NCBI GenBank assembly: GCA_964019695.1
Contig: OZ026514.1
Coordinates: 7,688,751 to 7,752,750 of the forward strand
DNA: 64,000 nt
Source of the DNA: Loripinus fragilis
Taxonomy: Eukaryota; Mollusca; Bivalvia; Lucinida; Lucinidae
Reading direction: 5' to 3'
Shown: one piece after another, positions 1 to 11,749 of the stretch
Position numbering within the stretch: the first letter of the stretch is position 1
Layout: the number at the start of each line of letters is the position of its first letter
The notes under the pieces: generated by a model
Seen by the model: the letters and a program-made list of their open reading frames with translations, nothing else
What the model was told of the DNA's origin: nothing
Databases searched by the model: none
Translations under genes and position numbers: made by a program

Positions 1-414
1 TTGGTGATTTGTAGGTCCGGTACTTAGCTTGCTGAGAGATATTTCATGTTGGGACAAATAAGGAGTAGAGGGCGCTTTTTATGCTGTTTTACCTGCCCTA
101 TTATTTTGTGATTTTCGAAAAAGGAAAAGCAAGGGTGTAGATCAAAAGCGCTATTGCGCAACATGAATTGTGCCATTGCTTTATCACCTATCATGTAGTT
201 TTATATCTCTACTATGAATTGAGCATGGGTATGGGCTGATGATGCCAAAGGTGAAAGGTTAACACATGTAGAGGAGAAACAGCATATTTAATGATGTAAA
301 TAATTATACATAAATGTAACATGTTTTTCATCTAAAATATACGGATAATTATATATGTGATATATGAATGAAGGAAATAATAAAACACAGAATTAAAATA
401 TAAACACACCTATT
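1..414. other. No recognisable gene
   Basis: AT-rich sequence with stops in all frames. I see no gene, splice-bounded exon or known repeat before the retroelement that starts near 415. Confidence 0.5.
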
Positions 415-1500
415 TTGGTCTATTAAAGATTCAGGTAAAATTTTAGATAACATTAAAGCTATAGATTTCATTGCGACCAGTTTGTCCACTTATGATTTTT
501 CTACTCTTTACACTTCTTTACCTCATTATTTAATTAATGATAATCTTATTGATCTTATTGAAAGAACCTTCCAGAGAGAAGGCTCTCCTTGCCATGCATG
601 CAATGACAGAAAAGCATGTTTTTACTTCCGAAAAACCTAAACAATATCATGCATGGTCAAGACAAAATGTATGTGAAGGGCTGACCTTTTAGTTAGACAA
701 CATTTTTATTCAATCTGGCACTAAGCTGTATAAACAAGTAGTTGGGATTCCTATGGGCACTAATTGTGCTCCCCTGGTTGCCGATTTATTCCTATTTTGT
801 CATGAGAGGGACTTTATGATTTCTCTTTCTGATGATAAACAGGCTGATGTTATCAATGCATTTAAAACTACATCCAGATATTTGGACGATATTTTAAACA
901 TTAATATTGTTAATTTTGACATTATGGTAAATCAAATATACCCTTCAGAGCTCCAACTTAATAAAGCCAATACCTCTGATAAAGAAGCCACATTTTTAGA
1001 CTTGTATTTGTCAATTTCTAATGATATTGTTTCTACCAACATTTATGATAAACGTGGCGACTTTGATTTTGAAATTGTCAATTTCCTATTTTTAGATGGT
1101 GATGTTCCTCGCTCTACGTCATATAGAAAAAAAGTAAGTAAGGGTGCAAAGATCAGGAATCGATACAATCAAGTACCACTATCTCTCAACTCATTCGTTT
1201 TGCTAGAGCATCTAGCTATGTTACTAACTTCAACACTCAAAATAAATTGTTAACTCAGAAACTTTTTAAACAAGGTATCATAAACTTGGCAAGACCTTTT
1301 CTAAATTTTATAGAGGATACTATGATTTGATATCTAAATGCCAAGGTGGACTTAAATCTCTCTTGCGACAAGGACTTTCAGAACCTGAATTCTATGGAGA
1401 CTTGGTGTAAAAATTGAAGAAGGTTGTTGGCTCTAATATTTTTTCCACGCAGTTCATTAAATAATTTTACCATTATACAAAAGATTAGCAATTACATTAA
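415..1500 (+). pseudogene. Penelope-like retroelement reverse transcriptase remnant
   Basis: Decayed reverse transcriptase of a Penelope-like element (PLE), which copies element RNA into DNA. From about 480 to 570 one frame reads STYDFSTLYTSLPH, the conserved block of PLE fingers/palm. After frame changes near 630-700 it continues as GTKLYKQVVGIPMGTNCAPL and then an open frame at 753-1253 holding SRYLDDILN, the catalytic YxDD-type box. From 1250 to 1500 related sequence (LSEPEFYGDL) continues in broken frames. At 1131 a short copy of the element's own terminal sequence interrupts the coding region. A second, better-aligned relative lies at 55520-56439 on the minus strand, and both are followed by the same kind of 3' region. 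Frameshifts and the insertion make it non-functional. The family name rests on motif recognition only. Confidence 0.8.
1131..1177 (-). repeat. 46-bp PLE terminal fragment inside the RT frame
   Basis: The bases read gtaagtaagggtgcaaagat and continue to gtaccac, the reverse complement of the terminal bases found at 2103-2150. In the homologous copy near 55880 the reading frame runs through as SYGVYISQLIRFAR, so this segment has replaced or split a few codons here. It stays open by chance and extends the apparent protein. Confidence 0.75.
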
Positions 1501-2150
1501 TGTATTGCAATAGACTGCATGCTTGGTGGTCAACCCAATCACGGTTGGCAACTTTGCTTTCCTCTTTAATTGCACGCCGTTGGGTAGGACTTCAGACTCT
1601 ATGACGGTTCCGACTTAAAAACGTATCTTTTGATGAGATGGTAGGGGCCTGATGCTTTGGCTGTTTGACGGGCCCACTGGGGTTTACCTGTTGGGTTTCT
1701 TTTGCTCCGGTATTCAGTTTTATTTACCATTGAGTACTTATCTTTGCTTTATCTTTTTTTTATATATTGAATTATATGTATGGGAAATGATGCATTAATA
1801 AGTTAGGGGTCTTTCATGCAAACCAGATATCTATGTGTCTTGAATCACATCTGAATTAAGTGGGAGGTTGGCGCCGTGAAACCAGTTTAAGCCCTCCAGT
1901 AAAATATTTTACTGACCGTTCCAAAGCGGTACTTCTTTTGTGGATCTTTTATGTTTTTATTGTCTTGTGTTTGTTATGCCCTTGTGCGCGTTCGTTTATT
2001 TGTGCCTTGTGGTCACTTGCTGGGAGAGGGTTGACCTCTTGGCTCTCGACTGTGGTGTATAACTGTGAGTTTGTCATTTTCCCATTTGGTATCCTGGGTC
2101 ATGTGTGGTACTTGATTGTATCGATTCCTGATCTTTGCACCCTTACTTAC
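1500..2150 (+). repeat. PLE 3' region, subfamily A
   Basis: Non-coding 3' portion of the Penelope-like element that begins at 415. The segment at 1540-1620 matches, on the opposite strand, 55434-55510 downstream of the other PLE reverse transcriptase; this ties the dispersed tails of the window to the RT. It runs through a block near 1890 (cagtaaaatattttactgac) and ends in gatctttgcacccttacttac. A hydrophobic open frame (1860-2192) lies within it; see findings. Confidence 0.75.
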
Positions 2151-2192
2151 TTTGTATCGATTCCTGATCTTTGCCTTCTTCTTTACTTATAG
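2151..2192 (+). repeat. Tandem duplicate of the PLE terminal 40 bp
   Basis: The string tgtatcgattcctgatcttt occurs at 2116-2135 and again from 2153, so the extreme terminus of the element is repeated once directly after itself. Confidence 0.7.
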
Positions 2193-2935
2193 TATTACCA
2201 AAATATTTATTGTCTCTACGCATGCAGTTTTACATAGGTCATTTTAAAATGAAAGAACATAACTATCATGAACATTGCTGCATCTTTAGAGTAGTTTTGC
2301 TGTGGGTTTCCACACATGTAGCTCCTTTGTCGCTTAAAATGCAATATATCCTTAGGATTAATCTGTTGGCACTCCATTGACTGTTCTGTGTGTTACCTAC
2401 TATTTAGAGCATCTCTACTAGACCATGAAGATTATATTTCACTATAACTATTAGCTTCCTTTGGAAACGGGTCATTTGTTGACTTCAAAGAATATGTTCT
2501 TGTAACGTTTCTTATGGCGATACATACGTTGGGGTGCTTTGTCATTACCAAATGAACTGTGCTATAAACGGGTCAATTTAAATAACCAATCTTTGAGCGA
2601 AATGCCTTACATAATCTTGATCAAGCATTCTTTTGTGATAATTACTATATGATTTTTTATATTCTATATGTAACAGCCATAAGCAAATATGACAGGCCAT
2701 ACATTACAAAGAATTGATCTTGGATAAACCTGACGACTGTATTATTTAGATGTGCTGGTATCACGTATTTACTCCAAACTACACTTAATAAATAGCATCT
2801 GGACTGCCTTATAATGGAGGTATGATAAGGCCGTCATGTTGTCAGCATGTAATCTATATCATAATGCTACGCTAACAAAGAAGGGAGAATATATGCATTT
2901 GTTCCAGTAGAAAATATAATATGAATGCTAAAAAT
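2193..2935. other. No recognisable gene
   Basis: AT-rich sequence without a convincing exon, RNA gene or repeat that I can match elsewhere in the window. Confidence 0.45.
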
Positions 2936-3258
2936 GTAAGTGAGTATGATCGGGAAATAACACAATCACACACTGCAGACCAACCCACGGTACCGTTAGG
3001 AAGAGCCACAGAACATTTATAGTAACAATACACCTGTAAGACAATAATAGCAAAGCAACCAGCTTTCTCTTCCTCTTCAAGAAGATTGCAAAACTAGAAT
3101 GGACACAAAGTAATGCATAAAAAAACAAAGACAAACACAGAACTCCCACAACAATGGGAAGTACATTAAACAAAAGATGAACAACGACAGAACCACCGCG
3201 TTAGAACGGGAAGAAACCTAAGCCATCGTGGGGGGGGGAAGGGGACTTAAATGCATTT
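2936..3258 (-). repeat. PLE 3' tail, subfamily B
   Basis: Begins gtaagtgagtatgatcggga on the plus strand, the reverse of the element's end. It contains the B-type landmarks gcaaagcaaccagctttctc and gaaccaccgcgttagaacgg and ends near ggcttaaatgcattttact-like sequence. The open frame at 2928-3173 (minus) is the B version of the small hydrophobic frame also present at 23709 and 54832. The copy is truncated upstream. Confidence 0.8.
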
Positions 3259-3761
3259 TACTAATTCTTTATGATGATAATTATTATATTATAATTAAAA
3301 TATGTATTATTTTTTATATGCTTCACTGTTACAGTCAGCGATTTTTCAATCATGTTGGGATGATTTCCTGTCTTCCTTGCCTGAACCAGTTCTATGCAGC
3401 AGATATAGTGCCTTGCTTAAGGACAAGACACAGTAAATCAGCAGGCGGTGAGTCTCAAACTAGCAACCGTTCGATTCCTAGTCTAATTATCTACCAACAG
3501 AGGTACTGCGGTTCACGGAAAACCCAATCAAAATACAGCTAGAATCTATGACGTGATGGTCATGGAGCAGCTAATATTCATTTTAGCGAGAAAATGATGT
3601 GTACGTGATCAAATCATAATTGTTAAGTATGCTGCAATCAGGATAATATACTATACAGATGCATGAATGTTTTAAAATGGCTTTTGCAGATGTCCATGCA
3701 TTTTTGGCAAACATAAACAGATCTAGAGCTTAACTCCACTATATATTTCAGCGAGGCTTTA
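3259..3761. other. No recognisable gene
   Basis: A 104-codon open frame (3228-3542) overlaps the end of the PLE tail and shows no domain. I see nothing else here. Confidence 0.4.
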
Positions 3762-3853
3762 ATTGTGGTTTTGTCACTTTCCCATATGGTATCCTGGGTC
3801 AGGTGTGGTTCTTAATTGTATCGATTCCTGATCTTTGCCCTCTTTCTTACTTT
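3762..3853 (+). repeat. PLE terminal fragment, subfamily A
   Basis: Only the last 90 bp of the A-type tail is present, including tcctgggtcaggtgtggttc and tgtatcgattcctgatcttt. It is a strongly truncated copy. Confidence 0.75.
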
Positions 3854-4299
3854 TATGAGACTTTATGCATGTTTTACTTACAGGTTAATCCATATTGCAT
3901 ATAATACTTAAGTTTAGTGAAGGATTTGTGAAAATAAATATCTGTTTTGAGTTGAATTGATTTTAGACTGGTATAACATTAAAATGAGTTGAACATTGCA
4001 ATTATTAGTAAAACAAAACTTAATGTAGAACCTGCACCAAAACTAATGTATTACTGCGCAGTTGATATTGTAATGTATGTAGCGTTATGACAACGATTTC
4101 CTCACTGAGATATAATGATTAAACTAGAGGACCTGAAGGACCTGAGGCGCTCACCTGATCTCCTTAATAATGTTAAAATATGTCAAGGTTAACTACAGCT
4201 TATAATAGAACAAATTTTGTTTTACCTTATATGAGGTTTGCAGTTATTTTGGTAAAGTGACCTGCACAAACTAATGAATAATCCATCAAACAGCCAAGT

Positions 4300-6210
4300 G
4301 GTTTCTGAGAAAAAGATGTTTAGATAGGTGTGTGGTGGTCCAAATGAGTGGCCTTGGATAAAAGGTCACAGGTCAGCTTGACATTTGGTATTAAATATAA
4401 AATCATTGTCTCATTAGGTTTAACTGGTATAAATTTGACTTAAACAGTTATAGAAAACTGAACAATTTAAGATTTTCCCCATATAAATTCATTAGGAATC
4501 AAATTTTACCTTGTCATAAAGCAGGTCAAGATCAACCTAGATTCATTATTTGTGCAAACCTGGTAGGACCCACATCCCCAATTTTACATACCAAGTCCCA
4601 AAGCCAATGACCTTTTGGTTCCAGAGAAGAAGATATTTATAAAGAGTATTTACCATATTTTGGCGTGGTGGCCATCTTAGTCATATTACCTTTACAATTT
4701 GTATACATTTTGGCTAACCAATCATAAGGAGTTGTCATATGAAATTTGATTTCAATTGGCCAAGTGGTTTCTGAGAAAAATATATGTTTTAATATGTTGA
4801 TGGGGTTCCAATATGAGTGACCTTGGCTGAAAGGTAAACTTATTTATAGACACTAGATTGAACATATCAAGTAAGAATAATGACTTTGGCTTCCACAGTA
4901 TTAAAGAGGCTGAGTCTGCAATTATGAACATTTTTCGAAATTTTTTATTTTCTTTTTAAATCATTTGTAAAAGTAGAATTAAGTTATGTTTTCACAATAA
5001 ACCTGTTCACTATGGCTGAAAACTGCACGGAAAAGTGAGTTATCTTATAAAAGCAGGTGTGTTGGTAATTATTTGCGTCCCTCCAATAATTAAAGACAGT
5101 TAATTTTGACATAAATGCTGTTATTTTGATACTGATAATTTGTTAAGATTTACAAAATTGGTAAAATGTATACCTGAATTTTAGTTTTTTACTGTGTTCT
5201 TGAAAAATAGAAACAATAGTTCTAAAATTAAAAGATCAAAAGTTACAGACTATGCAGCTTTAAAAAAATCAACTTTTCAAAAATTTTCCCATTCAAATGT
5301 ATTAGGAAGCAAATTTGACCTTGACGTCAAGTCGGTCAAGGTCATCTTGGGATCATCATTTGAACAAACTTGGTAGGCCCTACATCCCAAATGTTACATA
5401 CCAAGTCTCAGGGTCACTGGCCTTCTGGTTCTGGAGAAGAAGATTTTTAAAAGGTTTTTACCATACATGAGCGTGGCGGCCATCTTGGTCATGTGACCAA
5501 AATATTTTGCATATATTTTGGCTAACATATCATAAGGAGTCGTCACATGAAATTTGAGTTTGATTGGGCCACTGATTTGTGAGAATACTATGTTTTAATA
5601 TATTGATGGGACCACAATATGAGCGACCTTGGTTGAAAGGGCAAAGGTCAACCTTGACCTTTGAAACTTATTTATAGCCATTGTCTCATTAGTTTAACAT
5701 ACCAAGTAAGAATAATAACTGTGGCTTAAACAGTATTAAAAAAATCAACTTTTCAAAAATTTTCCCATTTAAACGCATTAGGAAGCAAATTTGACCTTGA
5801 CATTAATTAGGTCAGGGTCAAACTAGGATCATTATTTGATTAAACATAGTAGGCCCCACACCCTCAATGCTATATGCCAAGTCCCAAGGTCATCAGCCTT
5901 CCGGTTCTGGAGAAGAAGATTTTTAAAAGGTTTTTACCATATATGAACATAGCGGCCATTTTGGTCATGTGACCAAAATGATTTGCATACATTTTAGCTA
6001 ACTTATCTTAAAAAGTCTACACATGAAATTTGAGTTTAATTGGGCCACTGGTTTGTGAGAAAACTATGTTTTCACATATCGATGGGACCACAATATGAGC
6101 GACCTTGGTTGAAAGGACAAAGGTCAACCTTGACCTTTGAAACTTATTTATAGCCATTGTCTCATTAGTATTAACATATCAAGTAAGAATAAAGACTGTG
6201 GCTTTACACA
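4300..6210 (+). repeat. Tandem array, three units of about 470 bp
   Basis: The landmark ctggagaagaagatttttaa recurs at 5431 and 5907 (476 bp apart), with a diverged version at 4621. Each unit also carries a block reading gcggccatcttggtcatgtg and an inverted AGGTCA pair (aaaggtcaaccttgaccttt). The first interval is longer because a 355-bp element is inserted at 4905-5259. An inverted, diverged copy of the unit lies at 48477-49400. Confidence 0.85.
4905..5259 (+). mobile_element. TTAA-flanked MITE, copy 1
   Basis: The insert begins agaggctgagtctgcaatta and ends gactatgcagct, with TTAA on both sides (4901-4904 and 5260-5263). The uninterrupted array unit near 5734 reads tattaaaaaaatc with one TTAA, so the duplication is directly visible. 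The ends form an imperfect inverted repeat (AG..GCTGAGTCTG against AGCTGCATAGTCTG). A TTAA duplication fits piggyBac or Kolobok non-autonomous elements. Confidence 0.75.
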
Positions 6211-6389
6211 ATTTCTGCACAAGTTGCCAGATTGACAACATTGCCTATTGATTTCAGCATAAAATTACCTACAAATGAAATATAGCAACCTTGGTACCTA
6301 GGTGATGCAACGAACTTTTATTTTGAGGGTCTCACCTAACGGACTACCAAGGGTTGTGCAATTGAACGGAAATTGTTCTCAATATTCAA

Positions 6390-6760
6390 AGAGACTAGGT
6401 CTGTTACTATGAACATTTTTCGAAAAATTTTCTTTTCTTTTTAAATCATTTGTAAAAATAGAATTAAGTTATGTTTTCACAATAAATATGTTCAGTACAG
6501 CTGAAAACTGCATGGAAAAGTGAATTATCTTATAAAAACGGGTGTTTTTCTTTCTCTTGTTTGTAATTATTTACGTCCCTCCAATAATTCCAGAGAGTTG
6601 CATTTTTAACATAAATGCTGTTGTTTTGATAGTAATAATTTGTTAAGACTTACGAAAATGGTAAAATGTTTACCTGATTTTAAGTATTTTTACTGTACTC
6701 TTGAAAACTAGAAAAATTATTTCTAAAATTAGAATATCAAAAGTAACTGACTATGCAGCT
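6390..6760 (+). mobile_element. TTAA-type MITE, copy 2
   Basis: Same family and orientation as 4905-5259, beginning agagactaggtctgttacta and ending gactatgcagct followed by ttaa. The left flank reads ttca, a decayed TTAA. There is an extra short stretch near 6545 (tttctttctcttgtttg). Confidence 0.75.
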
Positions 6761-6769
6761 TTAAAGCTA

Positions 6770-7695
6770 ATCAGCACTTGAGTTAAGTTAACAAATTATC
6801 TCATTTTCATGCCCCATCCATATACATGTACTATCAAATAAACAAGATCTTTTCAACAGTTTTAAGGTTTGCTCGTTTAGTTTAGGATTATAGCTTTTCA
6901 GTCATGTTAATGTAAAACATCTGGTGTGGCCAGCAATCTCTCTCTTTTAAGAGTTTAACCAATAGCAAAGTAAACAAACACCAAAAATGCTGTCCCATCG
7001 ACATAGTATGCTATTTTAAGAATGTATTATTCCCAAAGCACTGTTTGGATGAGCAGCCTTTAATCATATTTTGATAGCATACGTATAAAACTTTCATTTA
7101 ATGCTTCTCACTTAATTTTAAAGCGAACAAAATCAATTGGGGTCTCAATGATAAATGTCCCACATTCTTATGTGAATTACGTTACCATTTTTACTAGCTG
7201 ACACATTACTAATCATTTATGTTTAGTTCACATACGATAAATCGTTGACATAAGAGTTGATATTGGCATGGAAAATAAATACTAATTTGGAAAAGTTTGT
7301 TCCATTTTGTGCATATAAAGTTACATCTGAAATTATTGAAAAATATGCAGTCTTGTGAATTACGTTACCATATGTCTAGCTTTTGATTTAGAAGAGGTAA
7401 AACATCAAAAATGAAGACAATATAACAACTATAACCTGACAATGTACCAAACAGTATAGAGGAACTATACAAAAAAGTTGTTTAAATAGGGAAAATTAAG
7501 TGAATATATGAATTTGTAAAAATTGCGATACTGTGAATTGCATTACTACTGTTTCAATTAAATCAGAAGAATTCTCTAAATACATATCCAACCTGACGAT
7601 TTTTTTTACCAAAGCAAATCAGTCCCAAATAAAAAATACCAAAATAAACCATACTGTAGTTGCCATTTAGTAACAACAAGGAATTTATAGATATT
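6770..7695. other. No recognisable gene
   Basis: AT-rich. Short phrases such as gaattacgttacca recur (7187, 7360, 7550, 9027), hinting at old dispersed repeats. No exon is supported. Confidence 0.4.
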
Positions 7696-8100
7696 TATTA
7701 GGTGAATCACCTCCCATGGGGGGGGGGGGGGGGGGGTGGTACTCTCATTTTTTCTTCATACGTAGGCTTGGGCCCAGCATCTACTATTCACCTAAAAAAA
7801 TTATCAGGATTTCAAGCACCCAAAAAAAATATTCGGAATTTTAGCTATACAAAAAAATTTCCACATTCTATACCTTGACCTTAGGAAAAGACCCTAAAAT
7901 GCATAGAAATGACCCCTAAATATAGTCTGATTTTGTGATGACCCCCCAAAAATATACTCAAAATCTTCATACCCCAAAAAATATTAATTTTTCTGAAACC
8001 TAAAAGAATATTTAAATTCAAAATTTTAAACCCCAAAAATGACCCGAGCCTAAGTATGTATGAAAATATCAGAGTACCCGCCTGGGAATCACCTTCCTCT
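7696..8100. mobile_element. MITE-like element with a G-tract
   Basis: About 50-bp imperfect terminal inverted repeats: the left side reads gtggtactctcattttttct then catacgtaggcttggg, and the right side, reversed, reads gggtactctgatattttcat then catacttaggctcggg. A run of about 18 G sits just inside the left end. The interior is A-rich with repeated ccccaaaaa phrases. The open frame at 7881-8105 on the minus strand is composed of this repeat and is not a gene. Confidence 0.6.
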
Positions 8101-8489
8101 TTCATGTAATTTTCAGACGATCACAGATATACCTTTAATATCAATAGTAATTTTTATCAAAAACCCTGAGTGAATCGCTGAAACGTCTGTGGGATTATTC
8201 ACTAGGAATTAATAATGAACCCAATAGAAAGTAGGTGACATAATTTACAAACAGGTAACGTAGTTCACATTTTACATAAACTTGTCTCAGCCCATCATAA
8301 GACCAAATGCAACAAAATAATCGTGATTAAAAGCTTCTGTCTTGTTTTTCAGTTGTTATACAGACGTTTTTCTTTTTAAAAAGGGTATATCAATTTCGTA
8401 CAAAAGTTGGTCCATCGTTCGTCTATCTGTCCATCTATGCGAGCGTCCGTACATTTGTGCGTGACCTTTCTGTCACGTTTCTTCTAAAT

Positions 8490-8835
8490 GCATCTCCTCC
8501 AAAACACTTGCACGTAGCAACTTCAACTTTTGCAAGTTCATAGGTCACAAGATGTAGAGGGCACTGGGCAACATTTCGTGTGATTTTGACCCCAAAATCA
8601 TAGTCAAAGGTCAAACAATGCATTTTCTTGAAAATACAAATCCTCCAAAACCCTTGCACGTAGCAACTTCAAACTTTGCAGGTACATAGGTCATATGATT
8701 TAGATGGTACTAGGCAATATTTCGCGCGACCTTGACCCCTAGGTCAAAGTTCAAAGAATACATTTTCTTGTAAAACCCTCGCACGTAGCAACTTCAAACT
8801 TTCCAGGTGCAAGTTTTCAAGTACATGGAATTTAA
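8490..8835 (+). repeat. Short tandem array, period about 145 bp
   Basis: The phrase cacgtagcaacttcaa occurs at 8511, 8657 and 8782, each followed by a block ending in gacc..aggtcaaagttcaa. Two full units and one part are present. Confidence 0.75.
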
Positions 8836-9377
8836 AGTAAACTTTGTTTTTATTTTTGATTTTGAAGTAATGTTTTTCACAAGATAAATAAAATCAAATA
8901 CAATGGCTCACTTCTAATTTGCAAAGGCAAGGGTGATGTAAAAAGTGTTAAGCAACACACTTGAATCTGATATTTTGCAGAGAAGTATATGTTCTTACAC
9001 ACGTAAGAAAACAACAGTACTGTGCATGTGAATTACGTTACCAGCCTATTGTCACAATGTTCTTTACAAAAACACCAATTTATTATTATCTGTACCCCAT
9101 AAAGAAATCAGTTTTTATTTTTAATTATTCTCTTTTCAAAACAGATAGTTTTTTCTGGTTATTTTTACGAAAATGGATGGAGACAATCAAAACGGTTTCT
9201 GTATTTAGGTCATCTGAGCTGAGAGCTCATGGTGAGCTATTGTGATCACTCTTCATCCAGGATAAACTTTTTTCTTTAAATGACATCTCGTGAACAACAA
9301 CCACTGGTCCAAATTGAAAATAATCTACAGGAGTGTTCCTCATAATGCCTGCTACCAAATTGCACAAATGACTGAGG

Positions 9378-9647
9378 GTCTGGATGTGGGGTCTGGCATT
9401 CACTATTCATTAAAAATTTAGCCCATTATTCATATCATTAAAATTTTGGGCTATTCATTAAAATAAGATCAATTATTCATTAAAAGTAAGAAAGGTGGTG
9501 AAGAACTCTGTTTATTCACTATTAATTAAATTTTTTCTTCAATTCATTAAAAAAAATAGAATTATTCATTAATTTTTAGGCCCTCATTATTCACTATTCA
9601 TTATTTTTGGCTCATTATTCACTAATCATTATACCCCATCCAGACCC
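9378..9647 (+). mobile_element. ATTCATTA-rich MITE, copy 1
   Basis: Terminal inverted repeat gagggtctggatg against catccagaccc. The interior consists of many attcatta/attcacta phrases. AAATG lies close to both ends (left 9368, right 9648). The array unit it interrupts normally reads gcacaaatggttcc, so AAATG is probably the target duplication. A second copy in reverse orientation lies at 32348-32663. Confidence 0.75.
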
Positions 9648-10208
9648 AAATGGTTCCACTCCACCGAACAAGACGCCCATCATTTTTTTTTTCAAACGTA
9701 GTCTCCTCCTGAATCACTGGGAAAAAAATACAGAAATGTTTCTCATGACGCCTTCAACCAAAATTGCACAAATGGTTTCACTGCGCTGAACAAATGTTTT
9801 GCCAGAGCTGTAAATAAGAAATATCTTTAAACAAGATCTACTGAACCATTAGTGCAAATTCAAAACAATTCCACAGAATTGTTCCTCTTGATTGCCTTTA
9901 CCAAAATGGCAAAAATAGTTCTGCTCGTCCAATAAAATGGGCTGCCAGAGCTGTAGATAAGAATTATTTAATACGCAATTTTCTCCTGAACCACTAGTCC
10001 AAATTCTAAATAATTTCACAGAAATGTTCTTCGTGATACCCTCTACCAAAATTGCATAAATGGTTTTGCTCCGCTGAGCAAAAGGGCCTACAGAGCTCTA
10101 GATACGAAATATTTTAAAATGCCATTTCCTCCTGCACCACAGGTCCAAATTCAAATGCAATTCACAGAATTGTTCCTCGTGATGCCTTCTGGCAAAATTA
10201 CACAAATG

Positions 10209-10435
10209 AGCCAGTGCATGAGATTTCCAACAATATTGTATGTGCGACCAGCAAAGCTTCAGATCAGCCTGCGCACGTGCGCAGTCTGATCAGATCCTTT
10301 GCTAGTCATTCTATGATTGTTGAGCTCCTGACTGAACACCATTTGGAGTCACTACGCTCAAAAAGAGGCTGCACAAGCTCATCTGAGTCTACACATGTCA
10401 AAATACCACATTGTTGGAATCACAATCCGCGGCTA
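10209..10435. mobile_element. Foldback MITE 'AGCCGTGACATG', copy 1
   Basis: Inverted ends agccagtgcatgagatttcc and, reversed, the same phrase (tcc aacaat...tgtgg), with a GC-richer core cgcacgtgcgcagtctgatc. AAATG flanks both sides, and the host array unit has one AAATG. Two more copies lie at 14762-14946 and 28523-28739. Confidence 0.8.
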
Positions 10436-11032
10436 AAATGTTTTTTCTCTGCCAAACAAAGGGGCACCAAGAGCTCTAGATAAGAAATATCTTTAAACGA
10501 CATCTCTTGAACCACTGATCCTAATTCAAAATAATTTCACAGAAATGTTCCCCATTAAGCCCTGGTCAAACTGCACAAATGGTTCCGCTCCACTGAATAA
10601 AGGGGTCACCAGAGCTATAGATAAGAAAAGTTTTTAAACAGCATCTTTTCCTGAACCACTGTTCCAAATGCAATGTCATTCCACAGAAATATTCCTTATA
10701 ATGCCTTCAAACAAAAATTGCACAAATTGTTTGACTGCACCGATTAAAAGGACAGCCAGAGCTCTAGATAAGAAATATCTTTAAGCGACTTCTCCTCCCC
10801 CCCCCCCCCCCGAAACACTGATCCAAATTCAAAATAATTTCGCAGAAATGTTCCTCATAATTCCTAAATACTAAACTGATCAGAACATTCAGCTTGGCTT
10901 AACAACATGGCCACTGATGCTAAAAATAGAAATATCTTAAATGACATGTGACAGAATTTAGGTGAGCGGTCCAGGATTCAAGGGCCGTCTTGTTATAGAA
11001 TTGCAATTGAATTATATTCTGCTTCCATAACA

Positions 11033-11400
11033 AAGTAAGAAATGTGGCAAAGATCAGGAATCGATACAATCAAGTACCACACCTGACCCAGGACACCACA
11101 TGGGAAAGTGACAAAAACACTATCAAACATCACAATCGAAAGCCAAGAGGTCAGCCCTTTTCTAGCAGGTTACCACAAGGCAGCAATGAACAGACGCGAA
11201 AGCTTGACAAAGCATGACAAACACAAGACATAAATAACACAAATGATCCACAAAAGAAGTACCGCCTTGGAACAGTAAGTAAACATATTTTAATGGCGGG
11301 CTTAAACATGTTTCACGGCGCCAACTTCACCCTTAGTTCAGAAGTGGATCAAGACACATAGATGTTTGGTTTGCATGAAAGACCCCTAACTTATCGATGC
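11033..11400 (-). repeat. PLE 3' tail, subfamily A
   Basis: Reads gcaaagatcaggaatcgata, then agccaagaggtcagcccttt, gtaccgccttggaacagtaa and tgtttggtttgcatgaaaga in order, matching the reverse of 1680-2150. It contains no coding part of the element. Confidence 0.85.
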
Positions 11401-11749
11401 ATCATCAAACCTTCTTTGACTATGCTGAGAAGCTAAAATTCGCCATAAATCTTATATGATGAGCTTTTATGGCAACAAAGCGGTCCAAGAAGAAGTTTAA
11501 GTTACAGAATCTCTTAAAATTTCCTGTCTTGTAAGAAATTAATATTACAAGTATAATTTATCATAGTAACGTAATCAGGGTAATTCACGTTTAAATTCAG
11601 TGGTGTTCTAATAATCAAACATCTGGCTGTATACATTTTTGCACGCTAAAAACTACTGGATCAATGCCACTATGTAAAAAATCTAAGTCAAAATATTTAT
11701 GGGAGAAAAAGTGGTCAAAATGTGTAAACTTAATTCGTTTTGGATTAAT
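11401..11749. other. No recognisable gene
   Basis: AT-rich spacer between the PLE tail and the LINE remnant. Nothing is supported. Confidence 0.4.

Larger units (their letters stand above)
9279..10880 (+). repeat. Tandem array, period about 146 bp
   Basis: About eight diverged units marked by aaccactagtccaaattc-like phrases near 9303, 9712, 9844, 9992, 10136, 10509, 10652 and 10814, and by gccagagctctagataagaa. Two MITEs interrupt the array (9378-9647 and 10209-10435). The same monomer family forms a second array at 45345-46050. Confidence 0.85.

Noticed and set aside
9849..10049. Similar minus-strand frames at 9849-10049 and 45352-45552
   Set aside because: Both are readings of the same 146-bp tandem repeat, so the similarity is that of the repeat DNA.
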